From: Saccharopolyspora erythraea NRRL 2338
Lineage (GTDB): Bacteria; Actinomycetota; Actinomycetes; Mycobacteriales; Pseudonocardiaceae
Direction: 5' to 3'
DNA: 64,000 bases
Assembly: GCF_000062885.1 (NCBI RefSeq)
Contig: NC_009142.1
Coordinates: 6,313,584-6,377,583, forward strand
Of the stretch, positions 28,515 to 37,313 are shown piece after piece. Each line of letters begins with the position of its first letter. Within the stretch, counting starts at the first letter, position 1. The notes beneath the pieces are model-generated. The model worked only from the letters and a program-made list of their open reading frames with translations, was not told where the DNA came from and searched no databases. The translations under genes and the position numbers were made by a program.

Positions 28515-28970
28515 ATGACGGAAGAAATGTACTCGGTCGAGCAGGTCGCCGAACAGCTCGGCCTGCACGTGCGCACGGTGCGCGGCTACATCCGCTCCGG
28601 GCGCCTCAAGGCGGTGCGCATCGGCAAGCAGTACCGGATCGCCCGCTCCGACCTCGCGGAGCTGACCGGGCGGACGCGACCGGCGACCGCGGGGCCCGGC
28701 GGTTCCGCGGAGGTGTCGAGCATCGTGCAGGTGGACGGCGTCGACCGGGCCGCGGCCGACCGGCTGGGCACGCTCGTGCTGGCCGGGGCCAACACCTCCC
28801 GCGGTTCCGCGCACCCGCTGCGCATCCAGACCGTGCACGACGAGGAGCGCAACCGGATGAAGATCGTGGTCCTCGGCAGTCCCGGCGACACCGCCGAGGT
28901 GCTGCAACTGCTCGAAGCCGTCCTGGACGGCGACAACGGCCTGTTCTCCCGGGAGGCGGGCGATGCCTGA
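28515..28970 (+). CDS. Helix-turn-helix (excisionase/MerR-fold) regulator
   Basis: A 151-residue protein. The N-terminal winged HTH (YSVEQVAEQLGLHVRTVRGY, then KQYRIARSDLAELTG, about residues 6-52) is of the excisionase/helix_turn_helix_17 type. The C-terminal ~90 residues look like a small alpha/beta domain (MKIVVLGSPGDTAEVLQLLE) that I do not recognise. GGGGAG lies just before ATG 28515. It overlaps the DUF4180 gene by 8 bases, so the two act together. Confidence 0.88.
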   Translation: MTEEMYSVEQVAEQLGLHVRTVRGYIRSGRLKAVRIGKQYRIARSDLAELTGRTRPATAGPGGSAEVSSIVQVDGVDRAAADRLGTLVLAGANTSRGSAHPLRIQTVHDEERNRMKIVVLGSPGDTAEVLQLLEAVLDGDNGLFSREAGDA

Positions 28971-29331
28971 CCTGACGCAGGAACGGGCCGGGGTGCCGGT
29001 GCTGGTGTGCGACCCGGACGGACCGCCGGTGGCCACCGAGCAGGACGTGCTCGACCTGATCGGCGCGACCTACTTCGGCGCCGAGGTCGTGGCCGTACCC
29101 GTGAGCAGGCTCCCCGAGCGCTTCTTCACGCTGAGCACCCGATTCGCGGGCGAGGTCATGCAGAAGTTCGCCAACTACCGGCTGCGCCTGGCCGTCGTGG
29201 GCGACATCTCGCGGCACCTGGCGGCGAGCTCGGCGCTGCGCGCGCTGGTGCACGAGTCGAACCGGGGCGAACAGGTGTGGTTCGTCCCCGACCTCGACTC
29301 CCTCGACGCGCGTCTGCGCGGCGCCGCCTGA
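28963..29331 (+). CDS. DUF4180 protein
   Basis: A 122-residue cytosolic protein matching DUF4180: DLIGATYFGAEVVAVPVSRL, PERFFTLSTRFAGEVMQKF, YRLRLAVVGDIS and a late NRGEQVWFVPDLDSL. The function is not known; the fold resembles STAS-like or small alpha/beta proteins. It is translationally coupled to the HTH gene before it, suggesting a regulator/partner pair. Confidence 0.9.
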   Translation: MPDLTQERAGVPVLVCDPDGPPVATEQDVLDLIGATYFGAEVVAVPVSRLPERFFTLSTRFAGEVMQKFANYRLRLAVVGDISRHLAASSALRALVHESNRGEQVWFVPDLDSLDARLRGAA

Positions 29332-29370
29332 ACGATCAGGGCCGGTGCCGGGAGGAAGTCGGTTCCGGCG

Positions 29371-30480
29371 TCACCTGGGGGCGCGACCGGTCCTCTCGGC
29401 GATCCACGCCGCGAGATCGGCAGGATCGATGTCATCGGTGCAGAGCGGGTGCGCGCCGGGAAGGTCTTCGTCGAGGCGGGCGGCCTCGTCGACGCTCGCG
29501 GCGATCGACTCGTCCAGGGCACGTCCGGCGAGACCGCGTCGGTGGTCACCGGCGATCGGCGGCCCGTCTCCTCGGGCACGTCGCCTGATCCGCGCGGCCA
29601 GCGTGCGCGGCGCGGCCCGCAGGACGAAGGTGGCGACGTCGAGCCCTTCCCGCACCGAACCCCCGAATTCGCGCACCGTGGCGATGTCGGCGGTGACGAT
29701 GACGGTTCGTGCACCGTGCGCGGCGAGCGCGCCGATCACGGCTCGCGCGTTCCGCGCCCGCAGCGGTGCGAGCTGACGCCCGCGCGGATCGGCGCCGACG
29801 AATCCGAGCTGGTGCGCGTCCAGGTAGGCGACGCCGCTCCCCTCGTTCGCCAGCCGCATGAAGGTCTGGAACCCGACCGTCGACGAGCCCACTCCGCCCG
29901 GCCCGGTCACGAGTACGACGCCGACGGGCGGATCGGTCGCGGCAGGGCCCGCCGGTTCGTGGTCCGCTGCGGTGGCCGCTCGTTCGACGTGCGCGAGCGC
30001 GGCCGTCGCCAGGCGTCGCGACACCTCATCGGGCGTCAGCCCGCTGGTGTCGACGCGCAGGTCGGCCAGGGACGGGTCGATCGCCGCGGCGTAGTCGACG
30101 GCCAGTTCGGCCTGCTCGGCCAACCATGCCCGCTGCCGGATGCGAGCGCGGAGCACCTCGGCATCGGCGTGGAGGTGGCATGCGAGGACGCGCTCGCGCG
30201 GCACGCCGGGAAGCAGCCGGGCGAGGTGCTCCCGATCGTCGGCCAGACCGGCGACGATCAGCAACCGGGCGCCGGCTTCCCGGTAGCCGGGCACGAGCGC
30301 GCGCAGTCCGGTGGCGACCAGCCGCGTCTCCGACGCCCGCACGCCGGCCGCGAGGCGGAGCTGGTCGGCGTCGACGAACGCGGCGACCACGCCGCGGTCG
30401 GCCAGCTCGGCGAGCAACCGGTAGCCGGCGGTGGACTTCCCCACTCCGGAGGTCCCCAGCAACCACACGACGGCAGGCAC
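29371..30480 (-). CDS. Double P-loop NTPase (tandem kinase-like domains)
   Basis: A 369-residue protein built of two similar halves. The first has a full Walker A, GTSGVGKST (about 9-17), and the second has GPGGVGSST (about 196-204), where Ser replaces the Lys. Each is followed by an AFVDADQL or AYLDAHQL strand. The fold resembles shikimate/adenylylsulfate-kinase-like P-loop kinases. The second site is probably non-catalytic. No substrate can be assigned. Convergent with DUF4180; its start region faces the IS element. Confidence 0.75.
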   Translation of the reverse strand: MPAVVWLLGTSGVGKSTAGYRLLAELADRGVVAAFVDADQLRLAAGVRASETRLVATGLRALVPGYREAGARLLIVAGLADDREHLARLLPGVPRERVLACHLHADAEVLRARIRQRAWLAEQAELAVDYAAAIDPSLADLRVDTSGLTPDEVSRRLATAALAHVERAATAADHEPAGPAATDPPVGVVLVTGPGGVGSSTVGFQTFMRLANEGSGVAYLDAHQLGFVGADPRGRQLAPLRARNARAVIGALAAHGARTVIVTADIATVREFGGSVREGLDVATFVLRAAPRTLAARIRRRARGDGPPIAGDHRRGLAGRALDESIAASVDEAARLDEDLPGAHPLCTDDIDPADLAAWIAERTGRAPR

Positions 30481-30730
30481 GACGCGACCCTAGATCACCA
30501 CACCCGCGGCGACGACCGGAATTCCCGCGCACCCGCCGGTCGGCCGACCAGGCTCTGTCTTACGAGCGGCGGAGCCGCTTGCGGTGTGGGACTCAGCCTG
30601 ACCACCCGCGGGTTCTCAGCCGTCTCCTCACGGCGTCGAGGACATACGTCAGTCGGAGATCCCGGAGCGGGAAGGCGGCTGAGGTTCCGCCAAGCGCCCA
30701 CTACGCAAGCTGCATCCGAAACACGTACTA
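30481..30730. other. Intergenic region left of the IS, with short hairpin
   Basis: About 250 bases without a gene. It contains the hairpin AGCGGC-GGA-GCCGCT (30565-30579) and an imperfect GC-rich palindrome CCACCCGCGGG near 30601-30611. Such blocks may belong to a dispersed repeat family of the genome, which one window cannot test. Confidence 0.45.
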
Positions 30731-31858
30731 GTGTCCTGAGTTGGAAGTTTGTTGTATGTTTTGGTGATGGGTCGTAGAGGTCCGCGTTTGCCCGATTTGG
30801 CGTTGACGGACGCTGAACGGGAGACGCTTCAGAGGTGGGCGCGTCGCCCGAAAACCGCGCAGGCGTTGGCGTTGCGGGCACGGATCGTGCTCGCCTGCGC
30901 CGAGGGAGTGTCCAACATGGACGTATCGCGGCAGTTGCAGATTTCCCCTCCGACGGTGACGAAGTGGCGCCGCCGCTTTGTCGCTGATCGCCTGGAGGGA
31001 TTGTCGGACGAGCCCCGGCCGGGTGCCCCGCGCACGATCACTGACCAACAGGTCGAAACCGTGATCGCCAAGACACTGGAGGAGGCGCCGCCGAACGAGG
31101 ACTCGCATTGGTCGACTCGTTCGATGGCGAACGCGGTCGGGATGTCGCAGACGGCGATTTCCCGGATCTGGCGGGCTTTTGAGCTCAAGCCGCACCTGGT
31201 GCAGACCTGGAAGCTCAGCACCGATCCGCTGTTCGTGGAAAAGGTCCGAGACGTCGTCGGCCTCTACCTGGACCCACCGGAAAACGCCCTGGTCCTCTGC
31301 GTCGATGAGAAATCCCAGATACAGGCTCTGGATCGCACCGCGCCGATCCTGCCGGTCATGCCCACCACCCCGGCGCGCATGACCCACGACTATGTCCGGC
31401 ACGGCACCACCAGCCTGTTCGCCGCCCTGGACGTGGCCACCGGATCCATCATCAGCCAGCACTACCGGCGGCACCGCCATCAGGAGTTCCTGAAATTCCT
31501 GAAGACCATCGACAAGAACACTCCCGCCGAACTGGACTTGCACCTGATCTGTGATAACTACGCGACGCACAAGACACCCGTGATCAAGAAATGGTTGTTG
31601 CGCCACCCGCGCTTCCACGTGCACTTCACCCCCACGAGCGCCTCCTGGCTCAACCTCGTCGAACGGTGGTTCGCCGAGCTGACCAACCGCAAACTCCGCC
31701 GATCCGCCCACCGCAGCGTCACCGAACTCGAAGCAGACGTCCGCGCCTGGATCGAATCCTGGAACGCCGACCCCACACCCTTCGTCTGGACCAAGACCGC
31801 CGACGAAATCTTCCAAACCCTCGCAGCCTACTGCCAACGAATTAACGACTCACGACAC
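30731..31858 (+). mobile_element. IS630-family insertion sequence
   Basis: A 1,128-bp element bounded by imperfect terminal inverted repeats: GTGTCCTGAGTTGG at the left, and at the right, read inwards, GTGTCGTGAGTCG. It is flanked by TA on both sides (30729-30730 and 31859-31860), the target duplication expected for IS630/Tc1-type transposition. It carries one intact transposase gene. The right TA lies in the stop codon of the GGDEF-EAL gene. Confidence 0.9.
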
Positions 31859-31861
31859 TAG
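30767..31861 (+). CDS. IS630-family transposase
   Basis: A DDE transposase of 364 residues in a single frame. An N-terminal HTH pair (LRARIVLACAEGVSNMDVSR, then PPTVTKWRRRFV) is followed by the catalytic core: VLCVDEKSQIQALDR (first Asp), LICDNYATHK (second Asp) and WLNLVERWFAELTNRK (Glu). The start is taken as ATG 30767, not the upstream 30749. The stop TAG 31859-31861 lies outside the element: it is made from the duplicated TA plus the next host G. No frameshift or internal stop, so it may be active. Confidence 0.95.
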   Translation: MGRRGPRLPDLALTDAERETLQRWARRPKTAQALALRARIVLACAEGVSNMDVSRQLQISPPTVTKWRRRFVADRLEGLSDEPRPGAPRTITDQQVETVIAKTLEEAPPNEDSHWSTRSMANAVGMSQTAISRIWRAFELKPHLVQTWKLSTDPLFVEKVRDVVGLYLDPPENALVLCVDEKSQIQALDRTAPILPVMPTTPARMTHDYVRHGTTSLFAALDVATGSIISQHYRRHRHQEFLKFLKTIDKNTPAELDLHLICDNYATHKTPVIKKWLLRHPRFHVHFTPTSASWLNLVERWFAELTNRKLRRSAHRSVTELEADVRAWIESWNADPTPFVWTKTADEIFQTLAAYCQRINDSRH

Positions 31862-34053
31862 TTCTCCGACGCCAGCTGCGCGAGCAGGTTGGGCACCTCG
31901 ACGTTGGGCACCGGGCCGCCGTAGAGCGCGCCCGCGCCGACCTCGCAGCCCATCTCGTGCCAGCGCCGCGCCTGCTCCTCGCTGTCGACGTCGCCGACCG
32001 CCAGCCGCCGCCCGCAGGACCGCACCAGCGGCACGAACCGCTTCACCGCCTCCACCTCCGGCGAGTCCTCGGCGGAGTCGCGGACCAGCCGGACCACGTC
32101 GTCGGCGAACTGGATGATGTCGACCGGCAGGTCTCGCAGGTAGCGCAGCTCGCCGGGCGAGGCGTGGAAGCCGTGCAGGGCGGTGCGCACGCCGAGCCGG
32201 TCAAGGAACCTGACGTTGTCCCTGGCCTCGTCGTTGTCGCCGAGCATCACGCGCATCGGCATCGACACCCGCAGCCAGCTCGCGTCGAGCGAACCCTCGT
32301 CGAGCACCCGGCGGATGGTGCCGACCAGGTCGGGGTCCGCCGCCTGGTTCGGGCTGAGCCCGACCACCAGCGGCGGCCGGTGTCCCGCCCGGTGCCAGCG
32401 GGCGAGCTGCTCCCAGGCGCTGCCGAGCATCCAGTCCCGCAGGGACAGCGTCACACCCGAGCGCTCGGCCAGCCGCAGGCAGTCGGCGTGGTCGAGCCTG
32501 CCGAACTCCCCCGTCTCCCAGCTCAGTTCCGCTTCGATGGCGATCAGCTTGCTGTCGCCGAGCTGCACCACCGGCCGGTAGACCACGTCGAACTCGCCGA
32601 GCTCCAGACCGCCGGGCATCACCGCCGCCAGCTTGGCCTGCGTGCGCTCGTCGGGCGCCCGGTCGGGGTCGAACAGCGCCCACTGCCGCTTGCCCGCCGC
32701 CTCCGCGCGCCGCAGCGCCACGTCGGCCGCCCACAGCATGTTGGCCGCGTCGCCGTCTCCAGCGCAGCGTTGCACGACGCCGATGCTGGCCGAGGTGGCG
32801 ATGCCGTGCTCACCGACGTAGATGGGTTCTGCCAGCTCCTCGTTGATCATCGGCGCGAACTCGTGCACCGGCGGGGTGCGCGGCGACTCCAGCACCAGCA
32901 CGGCGAACTCGGTGCCGCCGAAGCGGGCCAGGATCGCCTCCTCGCGCTGGATGAGCTGCTCCAGCCTGCGCGCGACGGCCTTGATGATGCCGTCGCCGAC
33001 CTCGTGGCCGAGCCCGTCGTTGATCAGCTCGAAGCCGTCCAGACCCAGGTGGTAGAGCGTCAGCCTGGCGTCCTTGGGCAGGTTGCCCAGCGCCGCCTCC
33101 AGCCGGGTGCGGAAGAACTGCCGGTTGGGCAGGCCGGTCATGGCGTCGTGCAGCGCCTGGTACTGGAACCGCTCCTGCAGCAGGTGCAGTTCGCTGATGT
33201 CCTCGACCATCGTGACGAAGTGCGCGGGAGCGCCGTCGGCTCCCTTGAGGACCGACACCGCGAGGTAGGCCCACGCCGGCTCGCCGTCGGCACGCAGCAG
33301 CCTGCGCCGCTCCCGCAGCCGCTGCGTCCGGCCGCCCTCGGCCAGCTCGGCGTAGGCGGCGGTCAGGTACTTGGCGTCCTCGGGGTGGAACAGGTCGTGC
33401 ACCGTCATCGACCCGAAGTCCTGCGACCGGTAGCCCAGCGTCTCCCCGAGCGCCGGGTTGACCTGCACGAACTTGCCGGTCAGGTCGCAGATCGCGACGC
33501 CGATGGGCGTGGTGGTGAAGACCTCGCCGAACCGCGCCTCGCTGGCCGCCAGGTCGCGGTCGGCCTGCAGCTTCGAGCGCAGCAACGCGCGTTTGAGCGT
33601 CTCCTGCTGGACGAACGTGCTCTCCCGGTCGGCGGCGGCGTAGCCCGCGGCGATCGCGGTGAGCAGCCCCAGCATCCGGTGCACGCTCTCGTCGGCGGTG
33701 TCGGCGACCATCACGTCGCGGATCAGGTCCAGGCTCAGCGTCAGGCTGTCCTCGCCGGTCGCGTGGATCTCCACCAGGCGGGTGCCCACGGCCCGGCCGG
33801 AGTGGTCGGTGCGCTCCGGGTCCTCGAGGGCGTCGATGATGAGCTCGACCAGCTCCAGCATGCACAGCTCGATGGCATCGCGCGACATCGGGATGTAGGA
33901 GGCCGAGCTGAGCCGGCTCGCCCACTTCCTGGCCACCGCGGTGCGCCACCCGCTGTTGTGCCGTTGCGGCGTCAGCACTCCCGGCACCCGGTCGTCCGCC
34001 GGGTCACCCGGCTCTCGCACGCTCATCTCCCGCTCCACAGAGCTGTTCGACAT
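31858..34053 (-). CDS. PAS-GGDEF-EAL protein with degenerate catalytic motifs
   Basis: A cyclic-di-GMP-type signalling protein of about 731 residues. It has an N-terminal helical region, then a PAS domain (about 170-290, FGEVFTTTPIGVAICDLTGK), a GGDEF domain with FHYQAL-like DAMTGLPNRQFF and the signature changed to GGTEF, and an EAL domain whose signature reads EAE rather than EAL. Both changes suggest weak or no enzymatic activity, so it may act as a c-di-GMP-responsive or scaffold protein. ATG 34053 is preferred to GTG 34062. The stop codon overlaps the IS630 target TA. Confidence 0.88.
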   Translation of the reverse strand: MSNSSVEREMSVREPGDPADDRVPGVLTPQRHNSGWRTAVARKWASRLSSASYIPMSRDAIELCMLELVELIIDALEDPERTDHSGRAVGTRLVEIHATGEDSLTLSLDLIRDVMVADTADESVHRMLGLLTAIAAGYAAADRESTFVQQETLKRALLRSKLQADRDLAASEARFGEVFTTTPIGVAICDLTGKFVQVNPALGETLGYRSQDFGSMTVHDLFHPEDAKYLTAAYAELAEGGRTQRLRERRRLLRADGEPAWAYLAVSVLKGADGAPAHFVTMVEDISELHLLQERFQYQALHDAMTGLPNRQFFRTRLEAALGNLPKDARLTLYHLGLDGFELINDGLGHEVGDGIIKAVARRLEQLIQREEAILARFGGTEFAVLVLESPRTPPVHEFAPMINEELAEPIYVGEHGIATSASIGVVQRCAGDGDAANMLWAADVALRRAEAAGKRQWALFDPDRAPDERTQAKLAAVMPGGLELGEFDVVYRPVVQLGDSKLIAIEAELSWETGEFGRLDHADCLRLAERSGVTLSLRDWMLGSAWEQLARWHRAGHRPPLVVGLSPNQAADPDLVGTIRRVLDEGSLDASWLRVSMPMRVMLGDNDEARDNVRFLDRLGVRTALHGFHASPGELRYLRDLPVDIIQFADDVVRLVRDSAEDSPEVEAVKRFVPLVRSCGRRLAVGDVDSEEQARRWHEMGCEVGAGALYGGPVPNVEVPNLLAQLASEN

Positions 34054-34178
34054 CGGTCCCACGCCTCACACCAGCCCCGGTCCGGCGGGCGCGCCGCGTT
34101 CCGGCATCGGTGCCAGTGGCACCCGCGCCCCCGCCGCGGGCCCCCGCCGCTGCTGTCGTGGCAATCCCCTCCCCGGCA

Positions 34179-34988
34179 TCACGGCTTGCGTCCCACCCCC
34201 GCGTAGATCCGCGAGCCGCCGGGCTCCTGCTCGGCCTGCTCCGGCCGGTCCGGCCGCCACTGTGCGGTGCCCACCACGCCGGGCTCGACGACGTCGAAAC
34301 CGGCGAACAGCTCGCGGATCTCGGCGTGGCTGCGCGGCTGCACCGGGTCCGAGCTGTGCGACATCACCTCGACGGCACCGGCCATCTGCTCGGCACCGGT
34401 GTCCGCGGTCAGGTGCGACAACGCCAGGAAGCTGCCGGGGGCCAACGCGTCCCGGTACCGGGCGAGCACGCAGTGCGCTTCGGCGTCGGGCAGGACGAAG
34501 TGGAAGACCCCGGTCATGAGCAACCCCACCGGTTGCGAGAAGTCCAGCAGCCGCCGGGTCGCGGCGTGGCCGAGGATTGTCTCCGGCTCGAGCATGTCGG
34601 CTTGCACGATCGTGGCGTGCTCGTCGCCCTCCAGCAGGAGCTGGCTGTGGGCGACCGCGACCGGGTCCCGGTCCACGTAGACCACGTGGGCACCCGGCAC
34701 GGCCTCCTGGGCGATCTCGTGCACGTTGCCGACGGTGGGGATGCCCGAGCCGATGTCGAGGAACTGCCGCACACCCCGGCCCGCCAGGTACACCACGGCG
34801 CGGCGCAGGAACGCCCGGTTGAGCCGGGCGAGGTCGCGCGCGCAGGGCAGCACCCGCAGCAGGCGTTCGGCGAGCTCGCGGTCGGCGGCGAAGTTGTGCG
34901 CACCGCCGAGCAGGTAGTCGTAGACGCGCGCGGCGCTGGGGAGCTCCTCGTCGATCTCCCCGGCTGCCCGCGTTACCTGTTCGCTCAA
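34179..34988 (-). CDS. SAM-dependent methyltransferase, DUF574 family
   Basis: A 269-residue protein of the actinobacterial S-adenosylmethionine methyltransferase family PF04672/DUF574: VYDYLLGGAHNFAADRELAE at the N terminus, FLDIGSGIPTVGNVHEIAQ as the SAM-binding glycine motif at about residue 78, then VVYVDRDPVAVAHS. Streptomycetes have many copies, mostly of unknown substrate. It is separated by about 125 bases from the GGDEF-EAL gene on the same strand. Confidence 0.93.
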   Translation of the reverse strand: MSEQVTRAAGEIDEELPSAARVYDYLLGGAHNFAADRELAERLLRVLPCARDLARLNRAFLRRAVVYLAGRGVRQFLDIGSGIPTVGNVHEIAQEAVPGAHVVYVDRDPVAVAHSQLLLEGDEHATIVQADMLEPETILGHAATRRLLDFSQPVGLLMTGVFHFVLPDAEAHCVLARYRDALAPGSFLALSHLTADTGAEQMAGAVEVMSHSSDPVQPRSHAEIRELFAGFDVVEPGVVGTAQWRPDRPEQAEQEPGGSRIYAGVGRKP

Positions 34989-35143
34989 GGCCGCACCTCG
35001 GATGTCGCATCGCTACGTGTCGGCCAGACTACTGGGTGACGCCACACCCCCGGGGCCGCAGCCCGCGGTGATCACCGCGGAGGTCATCAGTATCGATCGA
35101 GATCTTCCGGACCCGCAAGGATCCTGGCGAGGCGGAAAGCCGC

Positions 35144-36067
35144 TCAGTGCGCTTCTTCGAGCGTGTCGCCCTCGGCGACGAGGGCGTCCAGTTCGGCCAC
35201 TTCGGCGTCGGTGAGCTCGATGCCGGCGCAGGCGGTGTTCTCCTCCAGGTGCGCCGGCGACGAGGTACCGGGGATCAGCAGGACGTTCGGCGAGCGCCGC
35301 AGCAGCCACGCCAGGGACACCTGGGCCTGCGTCGCGCCGGTGCGTTCGGCGACCGCGCGCAGCGCGGCGTCCTCGCGCGCCCGGCTGCCGTGGAAGCCGG
35401 AGCCGAGCGGGAAGAACGGGACGAAGGCGACGCCGAGCTCGGCGGTGCGGTCCAGCAGGTCCGCCGAGGTGCGGTCGACGACGTTGTAGAGGTTCTGCAC
35501 CGAGGCGATGTCGGTGATCCCGCGGGCCTGCTCGAACTGCTCCAGCGACACGTTGGACAGTCCGACCGCCCGCACCAGGCCCTGTTCGCGCAGTTCGGCG
35601 AGGGCGCCGAGCTGGTCGGCCAGCGAGATGCCGGGCTGCTCGGTGAGGTGGCGCAGGTTCACCAGGCCGATCGAGTCGGTGCCGAGGCGCCGCAGGTTGT
35701 CGTGCACCTGCGCCTTCAGCGCGTCGGGGTGGCCGAGCGGCAGCCACCCGCCCTGGTGGTCGCGGTAGGCGCCGACCTTGGTGGCCAGCACCAGGTCGTC
35801 ACCGTAGGGGCTCAGCGCCTCGGCGATCAGCTCGTTGACGACCCACGGGCCGTAGAAGTCGCTGGTGTCGATGTGGTCGATGCCCAGCTCGACCGCGCGG
35901 CGCAGCACCGCGACGGCGGCCTCGCGGTCGGCGGGAGGGCCGAACACACCGGGACCGGCGAGCTGCATGGCGCCGAACCCGACGCGGTGCACCGCCAGGC
36001 CGTCGGCCAGGTCGAGCGTGCCGCCCAGTGCCGTCGATGAACTCGTCACGCCGCGATGTTGCTGCAT
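35144..36067 (-). CDS. Aldo/keto reductase
   Basis: NADPH-dependent oxidoreductase of 307 residues with a TIM barrel. The catalytic Asp and Tyr lie in HIDTSDFYGPWVVNEL (about residues 58-72), followed by the VLATKVG strand with the Lys; LPLGHPDALKAQVHDNLRRLG and the later VSLAWLLRRSPNVLLIPGTS carry the cofactor-binding region. Substrate unknown. GTG 36049 is a possible shorter start. It is followed on the same strand by no close partner. Confidence 0.92.
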   Translation of the reverse strand: MQQHRGVTSSSTALGGTLDLADGLAVHRVGFGAMQLAGPGVFGPPADREAAVAVLRRAVELGIDHIDTSDFYGPWVVNELIAEALSPYGDDLVLATKVGAYRDHQGGWLPLGHPDALKAQVHDNLRRLGTDSIGLVNLRHLTEQPGISLADQLGALAELREQGLVRAVGLSNVSLEQFEQARGITDIASVQNLYNVVDRTSADLLDRTAELGVAFVPFFPLGSGFHGSRAREDAALRAVAERTGATQAQVSLAWLLRRSPNVLLIPGTSSPAHLEENTACAGIELTDAEVAELDALVAEGDTLEEAH

Positions 36068-36095
36068 CGCGGCGCGATCGGCAACGAGCGACGGC

Positions 36096-36812
36096 TCACA
36101 CCTGCGGGATCAGCAGCAGCCAGCGGCCGCCGGCGAGCAGGGCGCCGAGCCCGATCAGCATCCACAGCCCCAGCCACATCGCGGGAGGCACGCCGGTGAG
36201 CCGGGCGAGCTGGTCGGCGTCGGAGTTCGGCGCGCGACCACCGGCCCGCTTGCGGCGCAGCTCCGCGACCGGGCGGATGCCGCCGAAGAGCAGGAACCAG
36301 CTGAACAGCAGGCAGCACAGGGCCTGCCAAGCCGGGGTGGCGAACCACGACACCGCGAACACCACGCCGCCGGTCAGCACCACCGAGAGCACGCCGTAAG
36401 CGTTGCGGATCGCGAGGAGCATCACGGCCAGCAGGCCGACGCTGATCCACAGCATGAGCCGGGCGCCGTCGGAGGACACCAGCCACGCGCCGCCCAGGCC
36501 CAGCAGCGAAACCGCCGGATAGCCCGCGAAGAGCGTGAACACCATGCCGGGGCCGGTCGGCTTCCCGGTGGAGACGGTGAGCCCGGAGGTGTCGGAGTGC
36601 AGCCGGATGCCGTTGAGCGTGCGGCCGCTGAGCAGCGCGATCACGGCGTGGCCGCCCTCGTGGGCGATGGTCACCACGTTGCGCAGCAGCCCCCAGGTCC
36701 CGTGCGAGGCCACCAGCGCCAGCGCGACCACGCCGACGGCCAGGGCGAGCAGGTTGCCGGAGTCCAGCAGCTCCGAGGTCCAGCTCCGTACGATCTCGTC
36801 CACAGCAGACAC
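36096..36812 (-). CDS. M50-like integral membrane protease
   Basis: A 238-residue membrane protein. HEGGH in TIAHEGGHAVIALLSG (about residue 51) is the zinc-binding HExxH of M50/M50B site-2-like proteases, inside a hydrophobic helix. Several further transmembrane segments follow, with two basic loops. The GTG start gives VSAVDEIVRSWTSELLD. No PDZ domain is visible. The substrate is unknown; it lies 28 bases upstream of the aldo/keto reductase start. Confidence 0.85.
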   Translation of the reverse strand: MSAVDEIVRSWTSELLDSGNLLALAVGVVALALVASHGTWGLLRNVVTIAHEGGHAVIALLSGRTLNGIRLHSDTSGLTVSTGKPTGPGMVFTLFAGYPAVSLLGLGGAWLVSSDGARLMLWISVGLLAVMLLAIRNAYGVLSVVLTGGVVFAVSWFATPAWQALCCLLFSWFLLFGGIRPVAELRRKRAGGRAPNSDADQLARLTGVPPAMWLGLWMLIGLGALLAGGRWLLLIPQV

Positions 36813-36901
36813 TCACGGTTCGGGGTCGGATGGCCCGGCAAGGATGCCACACCCGGAAATCCCCACCACCGCCTCCGCTCGCGCGACTACGTTGGGCACT
36901 C

Positions 36902-37272
36902 GTGATCCTGCGCCACGTGACCGTCGACTGCGCCGACCCGTACCGGCTGGCCGCTTTCTGGAGCGAGGTACCGGCTGGCCGGTCTCCGGAGCGTACGCGC
37001 CGGGCGACCCCGAAGTGCTGGTCGAGGCACCCGCGCCGCTGCCCGGGTTGCTGTTCATCCGGATGCCGGAACCCAAGGCGAGCAAGAACCGCATCCACTT
37101 CGACCGGATGCCCACCGACCGCACGCGAGACGAGGAGGTCGAGCGCGTCATCGGCCTCGGCGCGACGCTGCACGAGGACCACCGCACACCCGACGGCCGC
37201 GGCTGGGCGACGCTGCTCGACCCGGAAGGCAACGAGTTCTGCGTGGAGCGCGGCCCGGCCGAACGGGGGTAG
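36902..37272 (+). pseudogene. VOC/glyoxalase-family protein, frameshifted
   Basis: GTG 36902 opens ILRHVTVDCADPYRLAAFWS, a typical VOC start. After about 36970 the frame changes: the continuing domain (PVSGAYAPGDPEVLVEAP, IHFDRMPTDRTRDEEVERV, then DPEGNEFCVERG) is in another frame and stops at 37272. Adding one base at about 36971 would restore a protein of about 124 residues. It is therefore a broken gene or a sequence error. The family covers glyoxalases and antibiotic-binding proteins; no function is assigned. Confidence 0.75.
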
Positions 37273-37313
37273 CCGAACTGCTGCGCCTGGCCAGTGGTCG
37301 TGAACGACGGACC

